DNA of 49,179 nucleotides from Myxococcales bacterium (GTDB lineage Bacteria > Myxococcota_A > Bradymonadia > UBA4248): NCBI GenBank assembly GCA_004554395.1, contig SFMP01000064.1, positions 1 to 49,179 on the forward strand, given 5' to 3'. The notes beneath the pieces are model-generated. The model saw only the letters and a list, made by a program, of their open reading frames with translations. It searched no databases and was not told where the DNA came from. Shown piece by piece: positions 7,109 through 17,061 of the stretch (position 1 is the first letter of the stretch; the number at the start of each line of letters is the position of its first letter). The translations under genes and the position numbers were made by a program.

Positions 7109-8347
7109 ATGTTGTCGGCGACGATACGATCGTTATTGATTTATTTGTGGAAGAGCAACATTTGCCAGAACAAGGGATTGCAGGGGTTGATGGCGTCGCA
7201 GGGGGCTGCGGATGTGGAGGCGTTTTGGTCACAGAAGCAGGGGGTTCATCGTTTGCCATCGATTGAGAAAGCCGTTGACGAGGTGAAGGGGTATGAGTTC
7301 GAGATGGAATCGAAGAATATTCAATTATTGACGCCAGTTGATGAACATCATGCGTATCCGCTTGGATTATTGCCGTTGTTTCCGATTCCGAGTGTCATCG
7401 CCGTATGTGGCGATGTGAAGTATTTGACGATGCCGCAAGTGGCGATAGTTGGGAGTCGTTCGACGCTGGAGTCGGCGTATGATGTGACGCATAGTATTGT
7501 AGATGCGATTGCATCGCGAGGATTGTGCGTGACGAGTGGTGGAGCGTTTGGGATCGATGCGATAGCGCACCGTCGCGCGATGGCTCGTCGAGCGCCGACA
7601 ATCGTCGTGTCGCCAGGCGCGCCCGAGTCGCCTGGGCCGTCGAAGAATGAGGATATTTATGCGTATGCGCGTGAACATGGGGCGATTGTGAGCCAGTATC
7701 CGTGTGGATTTGCGCCATTGAAGCGGAATTTTCCATCGAGAAATCGGATAATCGCTGCATTATCTTCGGCGACGATTATCGTCCATTGCCGGGAGAAGAG
7801 TGGGGCACTTTATACGGCGCAGGCTGCGCAAAAGTTGGGTAAACCGGTCTATGTTGCCGCTATGCGCGGTATGCATCCGTTGACCGAAGGTGGGCTTGCG
7901 CTCGTGAAACAGGGGAAAGCCCTTTTGTTGTCGGATTGCGCCGATTTGGAGCCGATTATTGGCAAAAAACAGCGAGACTTGCCTTTGCAGAAAATGCTCT
8001 TCGATAGGGGAGATGCCGAAGAAAATGCTGCGGCTATGGTAGATGAGGATATGGAATGCGACGAGGATGGAGATGAATCGAGAACAGAAGCGGCGGTGGC
8101 GAATGGATTTGGGATGTCTTCGAATCTGATGCCGAGTGCTTTGGATGCGTTTTGTCGGGCACAGATGAGGGATCATTCGACGGTCGATGTGATACGGAAT
8201 ATATTGCGACAGAGCCCGATGACGCGGGAGAATTTGCGGCATTTGTTGGGGTATCCGGAGGATTTCGATGAGGCGATGTTGGATTTAGAATTAGGGGGTG
8301 AGATAGCGCAGACGGGTGGGGCTTATGGACTTGTGTTGACTCACTGA
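7109..8347 (+). CDS. dprA: DprA/Smf DNA-processing protein
   Basis: DprA protects incoming single-stranded DNA and loads RecA during natural transformation. The 412-residue protein has the extended Rossmann fold: VAIVGSRS (111-118), GLCVTSGGAFGIDAIAH (138-154), NFPSRNRIIAALS (207-219), then KSGALYTAQAA. The last 55 residues form the winged-helix domain often found in DprA (RNILRQSPMTRENL...). Between them is an acidic linker (about 285-335). The N-terminal 80 residues do not clearly show the usual helix-hairpin-helix. Start: GGAGGAG lies before the ATG. The gene stands alone, and the following gene has its own promoter. Confidence 0.9.
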   Translation: MLSATIRSLLIYLWKSNICQNKGLQGLMASQGAADVEAFWSQKQGVHRLPSIEKAVDEVKGYEFEMESKNIQLLTPVDEHHAYPLGLLPLFPIPSVIAVCGDVKYLTMPQVAIVGSRSTLESAYDVTHSIVDAIASRGLCVTSGGAFGIDAIAHRRAMARRAPTIVVSPGAPESPGPSKNEDIYAYAREHGAIVSQYPCGFAPLKRNFPSRNRIIAALSSATIIVHCREKSGALYTAQAAQKLGKPVYVAAMRGMHPLTEGGLALVKQGKALLLSDCADLEPIIGKKQRDLPLQKMLFDRGDAEENAAAMVDEDMECDEDGDESRTEAAVANGFGMSSNLMPSALDAFCRAQMRDHSTVDVIRNILRQSPMTRENLRHLLGYPEDFDEAMLDLELGGEIAQTGGAYGLVLTH

Positions 8348-8381
8348 TTGCCATTTTTGGGAAAAGGAATGTGGTCAATAC

Positions 8382-8410
8382 TTGAAAAGGCGGAGGAATC
8401 CCCATATAAA
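8382..8410 (+). promoter_or_regulatory. Promoter of the lipoprotein gene at 8521
   Basis: TTGAAA (8382-8387) and TATAAA (8405-8410) are exactly 17 bases apart. A second TTGAAAAGGCG occurs about 45 bases on, near 8429, so the region may contain a duplicated half-promoter. The 5' leader would be roughly 100 bases. Confidence 0.7.
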
Positions 8411-8520
8411 GCGGTTGTTTTGCGTCGTTGAAAAGGCGTATTTGGCGGTGTATTCGTTCAGATACGGCTTTTTTGCGATAGACGACGTCGATAGCATTGC
8501 ATGGATAAAGAGGTAATCCC

Positions 8521-10824
8521 ATGAAAAAAACTCAGGCTCGGTGGTTTGTACTTTGTCTTGCGGCAGCATGTTTTACGGGCTGTGGCGACGATAGCAACGA
8601 TTCAACGGTTTCTTGCAAAGACATGAAATGCCCAGCGGGCACGACGTGTAACGAAAAAACGGCTACGTGCGATCCTGTGGTGGATAAATGCCAAGACGTG
8701 AAATGCGATTCGGGTAAGGTTTGCGATCCAGCGACAGGTGACTGCAAGGGTGCGACGTCGGACAAATGTCAAGACGTGAAATGCGATTCGGGGAAGGTAT
8801 GTGATCCGGCGACGGGAGATTGCAAGGATGCAACGTCGGACAAATGTCAAGACGTGAAATGCGATTCGGGGAAGGTATGTGATCCGGCGACGGGAGATTG
8901 CAAGGATGCGACGTCGGACAAATGCAAAGACGTGAAATGCGATTCGGGGCAGACTTGTAACCCCGAAACTGGGAAATGCGAAGGCGAAGCAAAGCCTGGA
9001 AAGTGTGATGGCGTGACGTGTGGTGCGGGTGAGGTTTGCAATCCGTCGACGGGAAAATGCGAAGGTGAAGCCTCGTGTACGGACGACAAAGATTGCAAGT
9101 GGGATCCCGATAAGTATACGGAAACGGAGTATTGCAATAAAACGACGGGTAAATGCGAAAACTCAAAATGCCAAGGTAAAACGTGGAATAAGGATTACCA
9201 GTATTGTTCGGTGACGGGGATAGTTCAGTGCTATCCTGGATATTGCGATAATAGCGGTATGACGGGTTGTGCATGTGATGGGGAGTGCAATCTCGAAACA
9301 CATCGTTGTGCGAGCACGTGTGAGGAGATCGAGGGCAATATCGTCATCAATGGAAGCTTCGAAGATTGGACGAGTGGAAAGCTCGATGCGTGGGAGCTTA
9401 AACAAAATACGGTGACTGCGGGGGGAAAGGTAGAGAAGAGCACACACGCCAGTGCGTGCAAAACGGCGGTGAAGCTGACGAGTACTAGTATAAAGATCGA
9501 TCGGCTCGAATCTCTTCCGATGAGTTTAGGATTGCAGTCGTTTACAGGCGGAAATGCCAAGTACGAATGTACGATAGACGCGTTTGGTTATGGCAATCTC
9601 AATTTGGGGTATCGCTTGCTCGATGCCGAGGGCAAGGAGGTCAGCGAGAATACGAAAGTTAAACAGCTCGATCTTTGGGGATCGGATAGTTATAGTACGT
9701 ATGAGTTTGAGATATCGGCCGATACGACAAAAACGCCATACGCCCAGATATTGATCGGTTTCGACAGAAAGAATGATTCTGCGGCATCTGCCGAGATTAC
9801 GCTCGACAATCTCGTTTGCGTTCCAAAAGGCAATATATGCGATGGGGTGACGTGCGAAGAATGGGAAATTTGTTCGGTAAAATCCGATATTAAAGAGAAT
9901 GGCGAATTTGTCGGCAAATGCGTTGCGCGAGAAGGCTTCTGCACGATGGAAAAGACGCCAAATGGTGAGCCCAAAGATTCGTGCGACACCGAGATTTCGC
10001 AATGCAATACGACGACGCATTTGTGCGAAAAGATCGCAGGGAAATGCTTAAAGCACGAAGATTGTGCGGAAGGGCAGAAGTGCGAACTGAGTCCAAAAGC
10101 GGATGCAGATAAAAAGAACAAGTGCGTGACGGGTGATCGCTGCGAAGGCGTGACGTGCAAACCGGAGTGGCAAGCGTGCAATCCGACGAGTGGCAAGTGC
10201 ACGTTGGCTGCCGATAAGTGTTTGAAATCGATGGATTGCCCGACGAAAGAAGCGCCACTTTGCGATTATAGTACGCATACGTGCGTTGCCATGGACGCAA
10301 AAGTTGGCGATAAGCCGCTCAATATCGTACCCAATGGCGGATTTGAAGAATGGGAAGAGGTTACATTTGGCGGGGAGACGTCATACATCTTGCCGGTTAG
10401 CTGGTTTGGAACGGAATACAAGATTTATCCGACGCACCTCGTGACCGAATTCGATCCGAAAAACGTGCTTGAGTACACGAAGAACGTCCACGGCGGAACG
10501 AAAGCGTTGCAACTCGTCTATGCCAAAGACAAGCAATCGAAACGGTTTAGTTCTGAAGGCTTCGATGTTTCGTCGGTAGGAACGAGTTACGATTGTTCGT
10601 ACTTCGTGCGCGGTAAAGGTAGTGTACGCATTCACTCCTTTAGCTCGCTCGGCGATATGACGAAGACGGAGTTTACACATATCGACTCGGAAGAGTGGAC
10701 GCGTATCCCGTTCTCGATTAAGGGAGGCACGGACTTGCGTCTCGTGTTCTATGTCGGCAGCACCGATGCGTCGAAAGATCACATCCAGATCGACGACGTG
10801 AGCTGCGTCAAATGGACTTATTAG
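8521..10824 (+). CDS. Large cysteine-rich lipoprotein with two jelly-roll modules
   Basis: The product has 767 residues. A signal peptide ends in FTGC with Cys21 as the likely lipidated residue. Residues 55-158 are four copies of a 26-residue cysteine repeat (CQDVKCDSGKVCDPATGDCK). Further C-x-x-V-x-C modules follow, around 160-185 and in the middle and later parts. Two modules begin NIVINGSFEDW (near 275) and NIVPNGGFEEW (near 600) and end IxLDNLVC or IQIDDVSC, resembling CBM4_9-like jelly-roll domains. The expected site is the cell surface, perhaps glycan binding. The gene ends 16 bases before mutS2, so the two may be co-transcribed although unrelated in role. Confidence 0.8.
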   Translation: MKKTQARWFVLCLAAACFTGCGDDSNDSTVSCKDMKCPAGTTCNEKTATCDPVVDKCQDVKCDSGKVCDPATGDCKGATSDKCQDVKCDSGKVCDPATGDCKDATSDKCQDVKCDSGKVCDPATGDCKDATSDKCKDVKCDSGQTCNPETGKCEGEAKPGKCDGVTCGAGEVCNPSTGKCEGEASCTDDKDCKWDPDKYTETEYCNKTTGKCENSKCQGKTWNKDYQYCSVTGIVQCYPGYCDNSGMTGCACDGECNLETHRCASTCEEIEGNIVINGSFEDWTSGKLDAWELKQNTVTAGGKVEKSTHASACKTAVKLTSTSIKIDRLESLPMSLGLQSFTGGNAKYECTIDAFGYGNLNLGYRLLDAEGKEVSENTKVKQLDLWGSDSYSTYEFEISADTTKTPYAQILIGFDRKNDSAASAEITLDNLVCVPKGNICDGVTCEEWEICSVKSDIKENGEFVGKCVAREGFCTMEKTPNGEPKDSCDTEISQCNTTTHLCEKIAGKCLKHEDCAEGQKCELSPKADADKKNKCVTGDRCEGVTCKPEWQACNPTSGKCTLAADKCLKSMDCPTKEAPLCDYSTHTCVAMDAKVGDKPLNIVPNGGFEEWEEVTFGGETSYILPVSWFGTEYKIYPTHLVTEFDPKNVLEYTKNVHGGTKALQLVYAKDKQSKRFSSEGFDVSSVGTSYDCSYFVRGKGSVRIHSFSSLGDMTKTEFTHIDSEEWTRIPFSIKGGTDLRLVFYVGSTDASKDHIQIDDVSCVKWTY
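8683..8994 (+). repeat. 78-bp coding tandem repeat, four copies
   Basis: Four in-frame copies of 78 bases encode the 26-residue cysteine repeat. Copies 2 and 3 differ by a single base over 78, pointing to very recent duplication or gene conversion, while copies 1 and 4 have drifted. The copy number of the surface-exposed stalk is likely variable between strains. Confidence 0.9.
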
Positions 10825-10840
10825 AAGAACAACACACTCT

Positions 10841-13402
10841 ATGATACTTCAACGTGATATCGCTTCGGTGAACCCCGAAGCGTTGCTTGTGCGATATGTC
10901 GATGAAGTCAAAGCCGCCGTCGCAGGCGACGGCTCGACGAAATCGGCTTCTCATGCCAACCTCGATTGGCCCATTCTCTTAGAAGCGATAGCGCAAAACG
11001 CGAAGAGCGACGCATCGCAAGAATTGATTCGGCATATACCGTTGCTATCAGATGATGAAATCATCGCGCGTCGGTTTGGCGAAATCGATCAGATCATTGG
11101 GCTCATCGATGCGGGCGATGTGCCGGTAGCGGTACACGTCGAAGATATCGACGACATTTTGTTACGTGCGGAGCGCGGAGTCGTCTTAGATGGCGAAGAT
11201 TTGCTCAAAGTCGCCGCCAATATGTCGACGTTTTATGCGGTTCGTCGATTTTATGAATTGCGCCAAGATGAGGCGAAATATTTATGGGATTATGCGCAAG
11301 ATATCGTGATTCATCGCGATGTAGAGCGCAAGATCGCGGCATCGTTTGATGCGGATGGAAAGATCGTCGACGATGCGTCGCCGGAATTATCGAGCTTGCG
11401 CGAGCGATCGCGGCGATTGTCGGATAGCTTGCGAACGCGTATCGAAGCCAAATTGGCGGCTAGCGATATACAAGATATCATTCAGGATAAGTATTATACG
11501 TTGCGCGAGGGGCGTTATGTTTTGCCGATAAAAGCGGCGGAACGGAGCAAACTCAGTGGGATAGTTCACGCCACGAGCGCGTCGGGTCAGACTGTATTTA
11601 TCGAGCCCGCCGAACTCGTCGAGCTCAACAACGCGTTGCGAATGACCGATTTTTCGATCGAAGCAGAGGAGCAGAAGATCCTCCAAAGTCTCACGCAGCG
11701 CGTTGGTGCATTGCGCCAAAATATGCTCGATAATGCGCGTCGCGCTTATTATATCGATGTAGCACAAGCTGTTGCACAGTTTGCGATTTTGTGCAACTGC
11801 CATATCCCCCAAATGAGTGCAGGCGAAATCGAGCTCTATCAAGCGCGTCACCCGTTACTGGCTTTGCGCAAAGCCCTCGACGCCGATCAAATCGTCGTCG
11901 CCAACGACATCATGCTCATCGATCCGGCTCGAACATTTGTCATCAGCGGTGCGAATGCGGGTGGGAAGACGGTCAATCTCAAGACGGTTGGTCTATTTGC
12001 TTTGATGATCAAGGCAGGGATTCCGATTTGTGCGGGTGCGTCGTCGTGTTTTCCGATATTCGAGACGGTATTTGCCGATATCGGCGATGATCAGTCGATA
12101 GCACAGAATATATCGACGTTTTCGGCGCACGTTCAGAGCATATCACATGCCTTGCCCAAAGCGAATGCGCGTGCGTTGTATTTGCTCGACGAGCCATTTA
12201 GCGGCACGGATCCGGAACATGCGTCGCCGCTCGTACTGAGTTTGACGACGTATTTGCACGACAAAGGCGCGACGACATTTTTGACGACGCATTTTGAGAA
12301 CGTGAAAGCGTTTGCGCTCGAGACGCCGTGGATCGCATCGGCGAGTGTCAGTTTCGACATGGTGCAGATGAAGCCGACGTATCATCTTCAGAATGGGCAT
12401 CCGGGGACTTCGGCGGCATTTGAAATCGCTAGCCAGCATGGATTGCCCGACGAAATCGTGTTGCATGCTCGCGATATCTACGACGAAAAGGCGACGAGCC
12501 ATCTCGAACACGCCATTGCCGAAATCGAAAAACAGCGTTTGATGCTCGAAGATGCGCGTCGGGTCGTCGAACAGACCCAAGCCGAACTCGAAACACAGAA
12601 AAAAGAAGTCGAAGAATTGCGCGAGAAGATGCGTGCAAAAGTCGCCTCGGAGCTCGGCCATGACGTCGAAACGACTTTGAATAATATTCAGAAGATCAAG
12701 TCATCGATAAGTAAACTTCGGAGAAAGACGTTTTCGCACGAATTTCGGACTCAAACAGAGGTTCAAGAAGAAATATCGCGCGAAACTTCTGCGTTGCAAG
12801 AAGACCTTAGAAAGCAAGAGAGTGAGCTTTCGAAGCTGACGGCTCCACCGTTTAAGCCGTTGCCAGAGCGCGAAATCGCGATAGGTAAAACAGTACAGAT
12901 TCGCCAGTATCGTAAAAATGCGACGATATTGGCGCGATCGGGGACACACGTGACGCTCCAACTTGGGATATTGCAGGTCCATGCGTCGATCCACGATTTG
13001 GGAGCGCCTATCGTCGCGCCGAAAGCGCCCGAGACGGCGCGTCAACGCCGGATAAAGAATTCGAAACCGATGGAGACGTCTATCGAAGGTGCACAGCTCG
13101 ACAATTCCCAGCTCATCGACGAGACGACGCAACGACCGATTATGGCGCAGATCTCGGAGAATACCCTCGATTTGCGAGGTATGACGAGCGACGATGCGAT
13201 CGAGAAGACGGAGTTTTTTCTCCAGTCGATGCACATACGCGAGCAGGCGATGTGCTATATCATCCATGGTCACGGGACAGGCGTGTTGAAGTCGTGCATT
13301 CGCCAATACCTCGCCAAATCGCCGCTCGTCGTTGCGACGCGCCCAGGTCAATATTACGAGGGTGGCGATGGTGTGACATTGGCTTGGCTTCGCATGGTGT
13401 GA
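10841..13402 (+). CDS. mutS2: MutS2 family ATPase/Smr nuclease
   Basis: The 853-residue protein is near the usual MutS2 length. Core and clamp regions come first. Walker A is GANAGGKT (370-377), the signature region is STFSAHVQS (425-433) and Walker B is LYLLDEP (446-452). A charged coiled coil (about 540-660) follows, then a C-terminal Smr domain from about 775 with LDLRGM and HGHGTG. MutS2 acts on branched DNA or on collided, stalled ribosomes; there is no mismatch-recognition domain at the N-terminus. All key motifs are intact. Start: an ATG 16 bases after the previous stop with only a weak purine stretch upstream, consistent with coupling. Confidence 0.95.
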   Translation: MILQRDIASVNPEALLVRYVDEVKAAVAGDGSTKSASHANLDWPILLEAIAQNAKSDASQELIRHIPLLSDDEIIARRFGEIDQIIGLIDAGDVPVAVHVEDIDDILLRAERGVVLDGEDLLKVAANMSTFYAVRRFYELRQDEAKYLWDYAQDIVIHRDVERKIAASFDADGKIVDDASPELSSLRERSRRLSDSLRTRIEAKLAASDIQDIIQDKYYTLREGRYVLPIKAAERSKLSGIVHATSASGQTVFIEPAELVELNNALRMTDFSIEAEEQKILQSLTQRVGALRQNMLDNARRAYYIDVAQAVAQFAILCNCHIPQMSAGEIELYQARHPLLALRKALDADQIVVANDIMLIDPARTFVISGANAGGKTVNLKTVGLFALMIKAGIPICAGASSCFPIFETVFADIGDDQSIAQNISTFSAHVQSISHALPKANARALYLLDEPFSGTDPEHASPLVLSLTTYLHDKGATTFLTTHFENVKAFALETPWIASASVSFDMVQMKPTYHLQNGHPGTSAAFEIASQHGLPDEIVLHARDIYDEKATSHLEHAIAEIEKQRLMLEDARRVVEQTQAELETQKKEVEELREKMRAKVASELGHDVETTLNNIQKIKSSISKLRRKTFSHEFRTQTEVQEEISRETSALQEDLRKQESELSKLTAPPFKPLPEREIAIGKTVQIRQYRKNATILARSGTHVTLQLGILQVHASIHDLGAPIVAPKAPETARQRRIKNSKPMETSIEGAQLDNSQLIDETTQRPIMAQISENTLDLRGMTSDDAIEKTEFFLQSMHIREQAMCYIIHGHGTGVLKSCIRQYLAKSPLVVATRPGQYYEGGDGVTLAWLRMV

Positions 13403-13437
13403 GAAAGTGAGGGGGATTTTTTGTGTGAAATGGGCAT

Positions 13438-14037
13438 TTACCGGGAGAAAGGTTGTCCTTTTCCGAGTTCGATGATGGGAATTTTTGTGAGAGCGGATAG
13501 TTTTCGAGCGAGGGCAAAGCAGGAGTATTTATCGAAAGAGCCTTCGACGATGGGGTGCGGTGTTCCGTCGCGTTCGGCGAGGTAGAGGGCGAAGGCTTCG
13601 ATGGAGACGTTTTTGCGTCCAGGCCAAGGATAATCGATGAGACCGAAGACGAGGTGAGTGAATCGGTCGAGGTCGTAGGCGACGTAATTGCCCTTTTCGG
13701 GGAGGATGATTTGTTGGCTATAGCCGATAGTTTGCCCGATGTCGTCGTGAATGGGTTTGGGTGGTGGGAGTCGGAAGACTTCTTCGCGTTGGCGGAATGT
13801 CTTCGAGGAACGGCGGAAGCATGCGATGGCGAAGAAGAGTGCGAGTCCGAGGATGACGAATTCCCATCGATTGAAGTACCAGAATCCGGCGAGAGCGAGT
13901 CGGAAGAGTTCGAAGGCGACGATGATCGCCATGAGCCAAGCGACGAATCGCCATCGCTCTCCGATTCGTTGGCAGACTTCGACGAGTCCGATCCATTCGT
14001 CATTGCGTTTTGTCAAGATGCATCGATCATATAGCAT
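13438..14037 (-). CDS. Two-pass membrane protein, function unknown
   Basis: The protein has 199 residues. Two hydrophobic segments (about 33-52 and 60-78) are separated by a short turn, and a soluble C-terminal domain of about 120 residues follows. I recognise no family. The C-terminal part has regular alternation (VAYDLDRFTHLVFGL, SIEAFALYLAERDG), suggesting a compact alpha/beta fold. The start ATG follows GAGGAG. It converges on mutS2 with a 35-base gap and lies just downstream of a lipoprotein gene on the same strand, so the two may be an operon. Confidence 0.75.
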   Translation of the reverse strand: MLYDRCILTKRNDEWIGLVEVCQRIGERWRFVAWLMAIIVAFELFRLALAGFWYFNRWEFVILGLALFFAIACFRRSSKTFRQREEVFRLPPPKPIHDDIGQTIGYSQQIILPEKGNYVAYDLDRFTHLVFGLIDYPWPGRKNVSIEAFALYLAERDGTPHPIVEGSFDKYSCFALARKLSALTKIPIIELGKGQPFSR

Positions 14038-14075
14038 ATATCACTCCTCATGCCGATGCACAGCTTGGCAAAGGG

Positions 14076-14618
14076 CTATGGCGTCAGCAATGGATTTGGG
14101 ATTTCTGTCAATTTAACCTTCCAACGATTATCTTCGAGAACGACGACGATGCGCCGAGCGTCGCCAGATTTAGCGATGGCGTAGAGGATTTTTGTCGAAT
14201 CGTCTTCTTCGTCGTCGGTTCTATCGCCGAATTCGTCGCGAATGTCGGCGAGACCAGCAATAAACACGTCGTTGACTGGGTCAAACGGTATGATGTCGCC
14301 GTTTTGCTGTAGTTTGTGTGCGGCAAGCGAGGCTTCGAGATCGCCATCGATGGCGTGTTTTCGCAAGAAATCGACGGAATCGTCGGTCATCCAGGAGAGT
14401 GCTTGAGACCATTTTTCGTCGGCGAGAGCCGCAAAGCATTGGATAGCGCTACGCTTTGCATCGATGTAGCGTTTCATCGCTTCTTCGGGTGATTCTTGTG
14501 GTTTCTGAGCTTTAACCCATTCGTCTTTTGGCGGCGGATCGGGCAATGAATACATACGCGTGCATCCAGCACAAGCTATCGAAACGAACGACAAGATTGC
14601 AATATAACGCCAAAACAC
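14076..14618 (-). CDS. Small lipoprotein, function unknown
   Basis: The protein has 180 residues and starts at GTG (14616-14618) with GAGG upstream. The first 19 residues form a lipoprotein signal with candidate lipid cysteines at 16 and 19 (IACAGC). A Pro-rich tether (PDPPPKDE) follows, and then a helical region (EEAMKRYIDAKRSAIQCF...WSQALSWM). The end is beta-like (ARRIVVVLEDNRWKVKL). This layout resembles NTF2-like or DUF4878-type lipoproteins that score residue loss after a helical start, but I cannot assign it. Confidence 0.75.
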   Translation of the reverse strand: MFWRYIAILSFVSIACAGCTRMYSLPDPPPKDEWVKAQKPQESPEEAMKRYIDAKRSAIQCFAALADEKWSQALSWMTDDSVDFLRKHAIDGDLEASLAAHKLQQNGDIIPFDPVNDVFIAGLADIRDEFGDRTDDEEDDSTKILYAIAKSGDARRIVVVLEDNRWKVKLTEIPNPLLTP

Positions 14619-14814
14619 CGCATGACCTCAGCAACAGTGGGCACGCGCGAGCGCAGCCCAATCTCAGAAACGCTATGAGCTATATATGAGCGATGTGCAA
14701 ATAGCAACATCGCAAATGCGTTCACTTTATGCGAAAAGCGATTGTGCCCCGCGTGGGTCCAATCGCTTTTGCGGTGCGTGGCAAAGCCACGCAAAAGAGA
14801 GATGAAAGAGACGA

Positions 14815-16638
14815 TTATTCTTGTTCGGCTTTATTGGCTGCGCGAATCGAACGGATGCGTTGTGCGGCGGTGAGGTATCGTTTGCGCAAGCGGATGGAAA
14901 TCGGCGTGACTTCGACGAGTTCGTCTTCGTCGATCCATTCGATCGATTCTTCGAGCGACATGATGCGAGGAGGTGTGAGGATGATGTTATCGTCGCGCCC
15001 AGCGGCTCGCATATTTGAAAGTTTCTTTTCGCGTGAAACGTTGACATCGATATCGTTTGGGCGAGAGTTTTCGCCGACGATCATGCCTTCGTAGCAGTCG
15101 ACACCGGGCCCGATGAAGAGAACGCCGCGTGGTTGGAGATGGAAGAGCGCATAGGGTATGCTCTTTCCGTCGCGGTCGGCGACGAGAGCACCGTTTTGTC
15201 GGTAGTTCATGGCACCGAACCAAGGCGCCCAGCCGTTGAATAGGGTATTCATGATGCCGAGGCCTCGAGTTTCGTTGAGGAATTGGGAGCGGAAGCCGAT
15301 GAGCCCGCGGGAAGGGACGTCGAATTCGACGTGAACGCGGCCGGAACCGAGGGATTTCATCGTATCCATGATGCCTTTGCGCAAAGCGAGCATTTGTGTA
15401 ATGGCGCCGACGTTGACTTCGGGCATGTCGAGGATGAGTCGTTCCATCGGTTCGAGTGTTTTTCCGTTTTCGTCTTTTTTTGTGACGACTTCGGGCTTTG
15501 AAATGCACATTTCGAAGCCTTCGCGGCGCATCGTTTCGATGAGGATGGAGAGGGAGAGTTCGCCGCGCCCCATGACTTTGAACGTGTCTTTGGAATCGGT
15601 TTCTTCGACGCGCATGGAGACGTTGGCACGAGCCTCTTTGAACAGGCGTTCGGAGATATGACGGGTCGTGACGAGCTTGCCTTCTTTGCCAGCGAAAGGT
15701 CCGTTATTGACGCTGAAGAACATGGCGATCGTCGGTTCATCGACGCGGACGCGAGGCAAAGCGACGGGATTGTCGATCGACGACAAAGTATCGCCAATGG
15801 CGATTTCTTCGATACCCGCGACGGAGAAGAGTTCGCCGGCTGGAGCTTCTTTGACGCGTTTGCGATCGAGGCCGTCGAAAACGTAGAGCTGACCGACTTT
15901 GATCGAGCGATTTCCCTTTTCGCCCATGATCGTGAGCAATTCGTCTTCGCACAGCGTGCCTTCGAAGACGCGGCCGACGGCCATTTTGCCCAAATAATTG
16001 TCGTAGTCGGTGTTGGTGACGAGGGCTTGTAGATTGCCCTTGGGATCGCCTTTGGGCTCGGGGATGTATTTGATAATGGCGTCGAAGATAGGCGCCAAAT
16101 TGGGTTGGATATCGTCGGGGCTCGTGCCAGAGACGCCGTCGCGCGCGATAGCGTAGAGGACGGGGAATTCGATTTGTTCGTCGTTTGCATCGAGATCGAT
16201 GAAGAGCGAATAGACTTCGTCGAGGACTTCGGCAGGGCGAGCATCTTGTCGATCGATCTTATTGAGGACGACGATGACGGCTAAACCGCGAGCCAGTGCT
16301 TTTTTGAGAACGAATCGCGTTTGGGGGAGTGGACCTTCGGCGGCATCGACGAGCAAGACGACGCCATCGACCATCGTGAGCATGCGTTCGACTTCGCCGC
16401 CGAAATCGGCGTGACCCGGTGTGTCGGCGATGTTGATCTTGACGCCATTCCATTCGACAGCCGTAGCTTTGCCGATGATCGTAATGCCGCGTTCGCGTTC
16501 CAATGCATTTGAATCCATGACGCGTTCGACGACGTTTCGCTTGTTGTCGAGGCTACCGGATTGTTTCAAAAGCGCGTCGACGAGCGTCGTCTTGCCGTGG
16601 TCAACGTGGGCTATAATCGCGACGTTTCTATAACTCAT
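14815..16638 (-). CDS. bipA: TypA/BipA ribosome-binding GTPase
   Basis: The 607-residue protein has the family's normal length. G1 is AHVDHGKTT (10-18), G3 is DTPGH and G4 is NKID. EF-Tu-like domain 2 and the BipA C-terminal block (RGLIGFRSQFLNETRG, then ENSRPNDIDVNVSREKKLSNMRA) are present. BipA is a translational GTPase that helps 50S assembly, notably under cold and stress. The ATG at 16638 follows GGAGT. A good promoter lies about 165 bases upstream, leaving a structured leader. Confidence 0.97.
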   Translation of the reverse strand: MSYRNVAIIAHVDHGKTTLVDALLKQSGSLDNKRNVVERVMDSNALERERGITIIGKATAVEWNGVKINIADTPGHADFGGEVERMLTMVDGVVLLVDAAEGPLPQTRFVLKKALARGLAVIVVLNKIDRQDARPAEVLDEVYSLFIDLDANDEQIEFPVLYAIARDGVSGTSPDDIQPNLAPIFDAIIKYIPEPKGDPKGNLQALVTNTDYDNYLGKMAVGRVFEGTLCEDELLTIMGEKGNRSIKVGQLYVFDGLDRKRVKEAPAGELFSVAGIEEIAIGDTLSSIDNPVALPRVRVDEPTIAMFFSVNNGPFAGKEGKLVTTRHISERLFKEARANVSMRVEETDSKDTFKVMGRGELSLSILIETMRREGFEMCISKPEVVTKKDENGKTLEPMERLILDMPEVNVGAITQMLALRKGIMDTMKSLGSGRVHVEFDVPSRGLIGFRSQFLNETRGLGIMNTLFNGWAPWFGAMNYRQNGALVADRDGKSIPYALFHLQPRGVLFIGPGVDCYEGMIVGENSRPNDIDVNVSREKKLSNMRAAGRDDNIILTPPRIMSLEESIEWIDEDELVEVTPISIRLRKRYLTAAQRIRSIRAANKAEQE

Positions 16639-16800
16639 AGTATTTAAGGTACTCCAGAAATCGGTCTCAGTGAGGCTTTGTCGAAGGGGAAAGCCAAAAC
16701 CGCTTTTGATGATGTTAAAGGTCTTTGCATGGCGTCACTTCGCGCACGTCTATGCATCGACGACGGAGGGCAATTTTTTGCCTCCGCAAAAACCGCAACT
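16639..16800 (-). promoter_or_regulatory. Leader of bipA with a hairpin
   Basis: Between the promoter and bipA is an untranslated leader of about 150 bases. On the minus strand GGAGGCAA and TTGCCCTCC (16765-16785) pair around an A-rich loop with one mismatch. It could be a leader attenuator or RNA thermometer-like element, but the sequence alone does not show which. No leader peptide with a convincing ribosome binding site is visible. Confidence 0.35.
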
Positions 16801-16829
16801 TTGTAGGGCGTTGAATCGGTTTTTGTCAA
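16801..16829 (-). promoter_or_regulatory. Sigma-70-type promoter for bipA
   Basis: On the minus strand a perfect TTGACA (16824-16829) is 17 bases from CTACAA (16801-16806). It faces bipA and no other gene intervenes. Confidence 0.7.
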
Positions 16830-16889
16830 TGTTTTTTTGCGTTGTCTGCAGTGATCCTGTACAAAAAAGTAATACGCATTTGCCTTCGT

Positions 16890-17050
16890 TTATCATCTCG
16901 CCCCTCCCCCTGACCACTCCCCCGGCCTATCGGCCCCCCTCTCCATAAATGGAGAGGGGGAATAGACAGGTTTATATGGATGGGCGGCCCAGTTCCCCTG
17001 GCGATGGGGCGGGGCTACTCGCCGCAAACCCCTAACGGGGTTTAATGGAG
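16890..17050. repeat. Composite GC-rich repeat block with perfect hairpin
   Basis: The central element is an inverted repeat with arms CCCCTCTCCAT and ATGGAGAGGGG around AA (about 16937-16959), preceded by CCCGGCCTATCGGCC. The same string of modules recurs at 19738-20075. A small hairpin ACCCC/GGGGT lies near 17028-17041. No gene is supported here. Confidence 0.75.
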
Positions 17051-17061
17051 CGATGAATAAG

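Noticed and set aside
8683..8994. CRISPR-like regular repeat
   Set aside because: The 78-bp units are in frame inside a lipoprotein gene and have no unique spacers.
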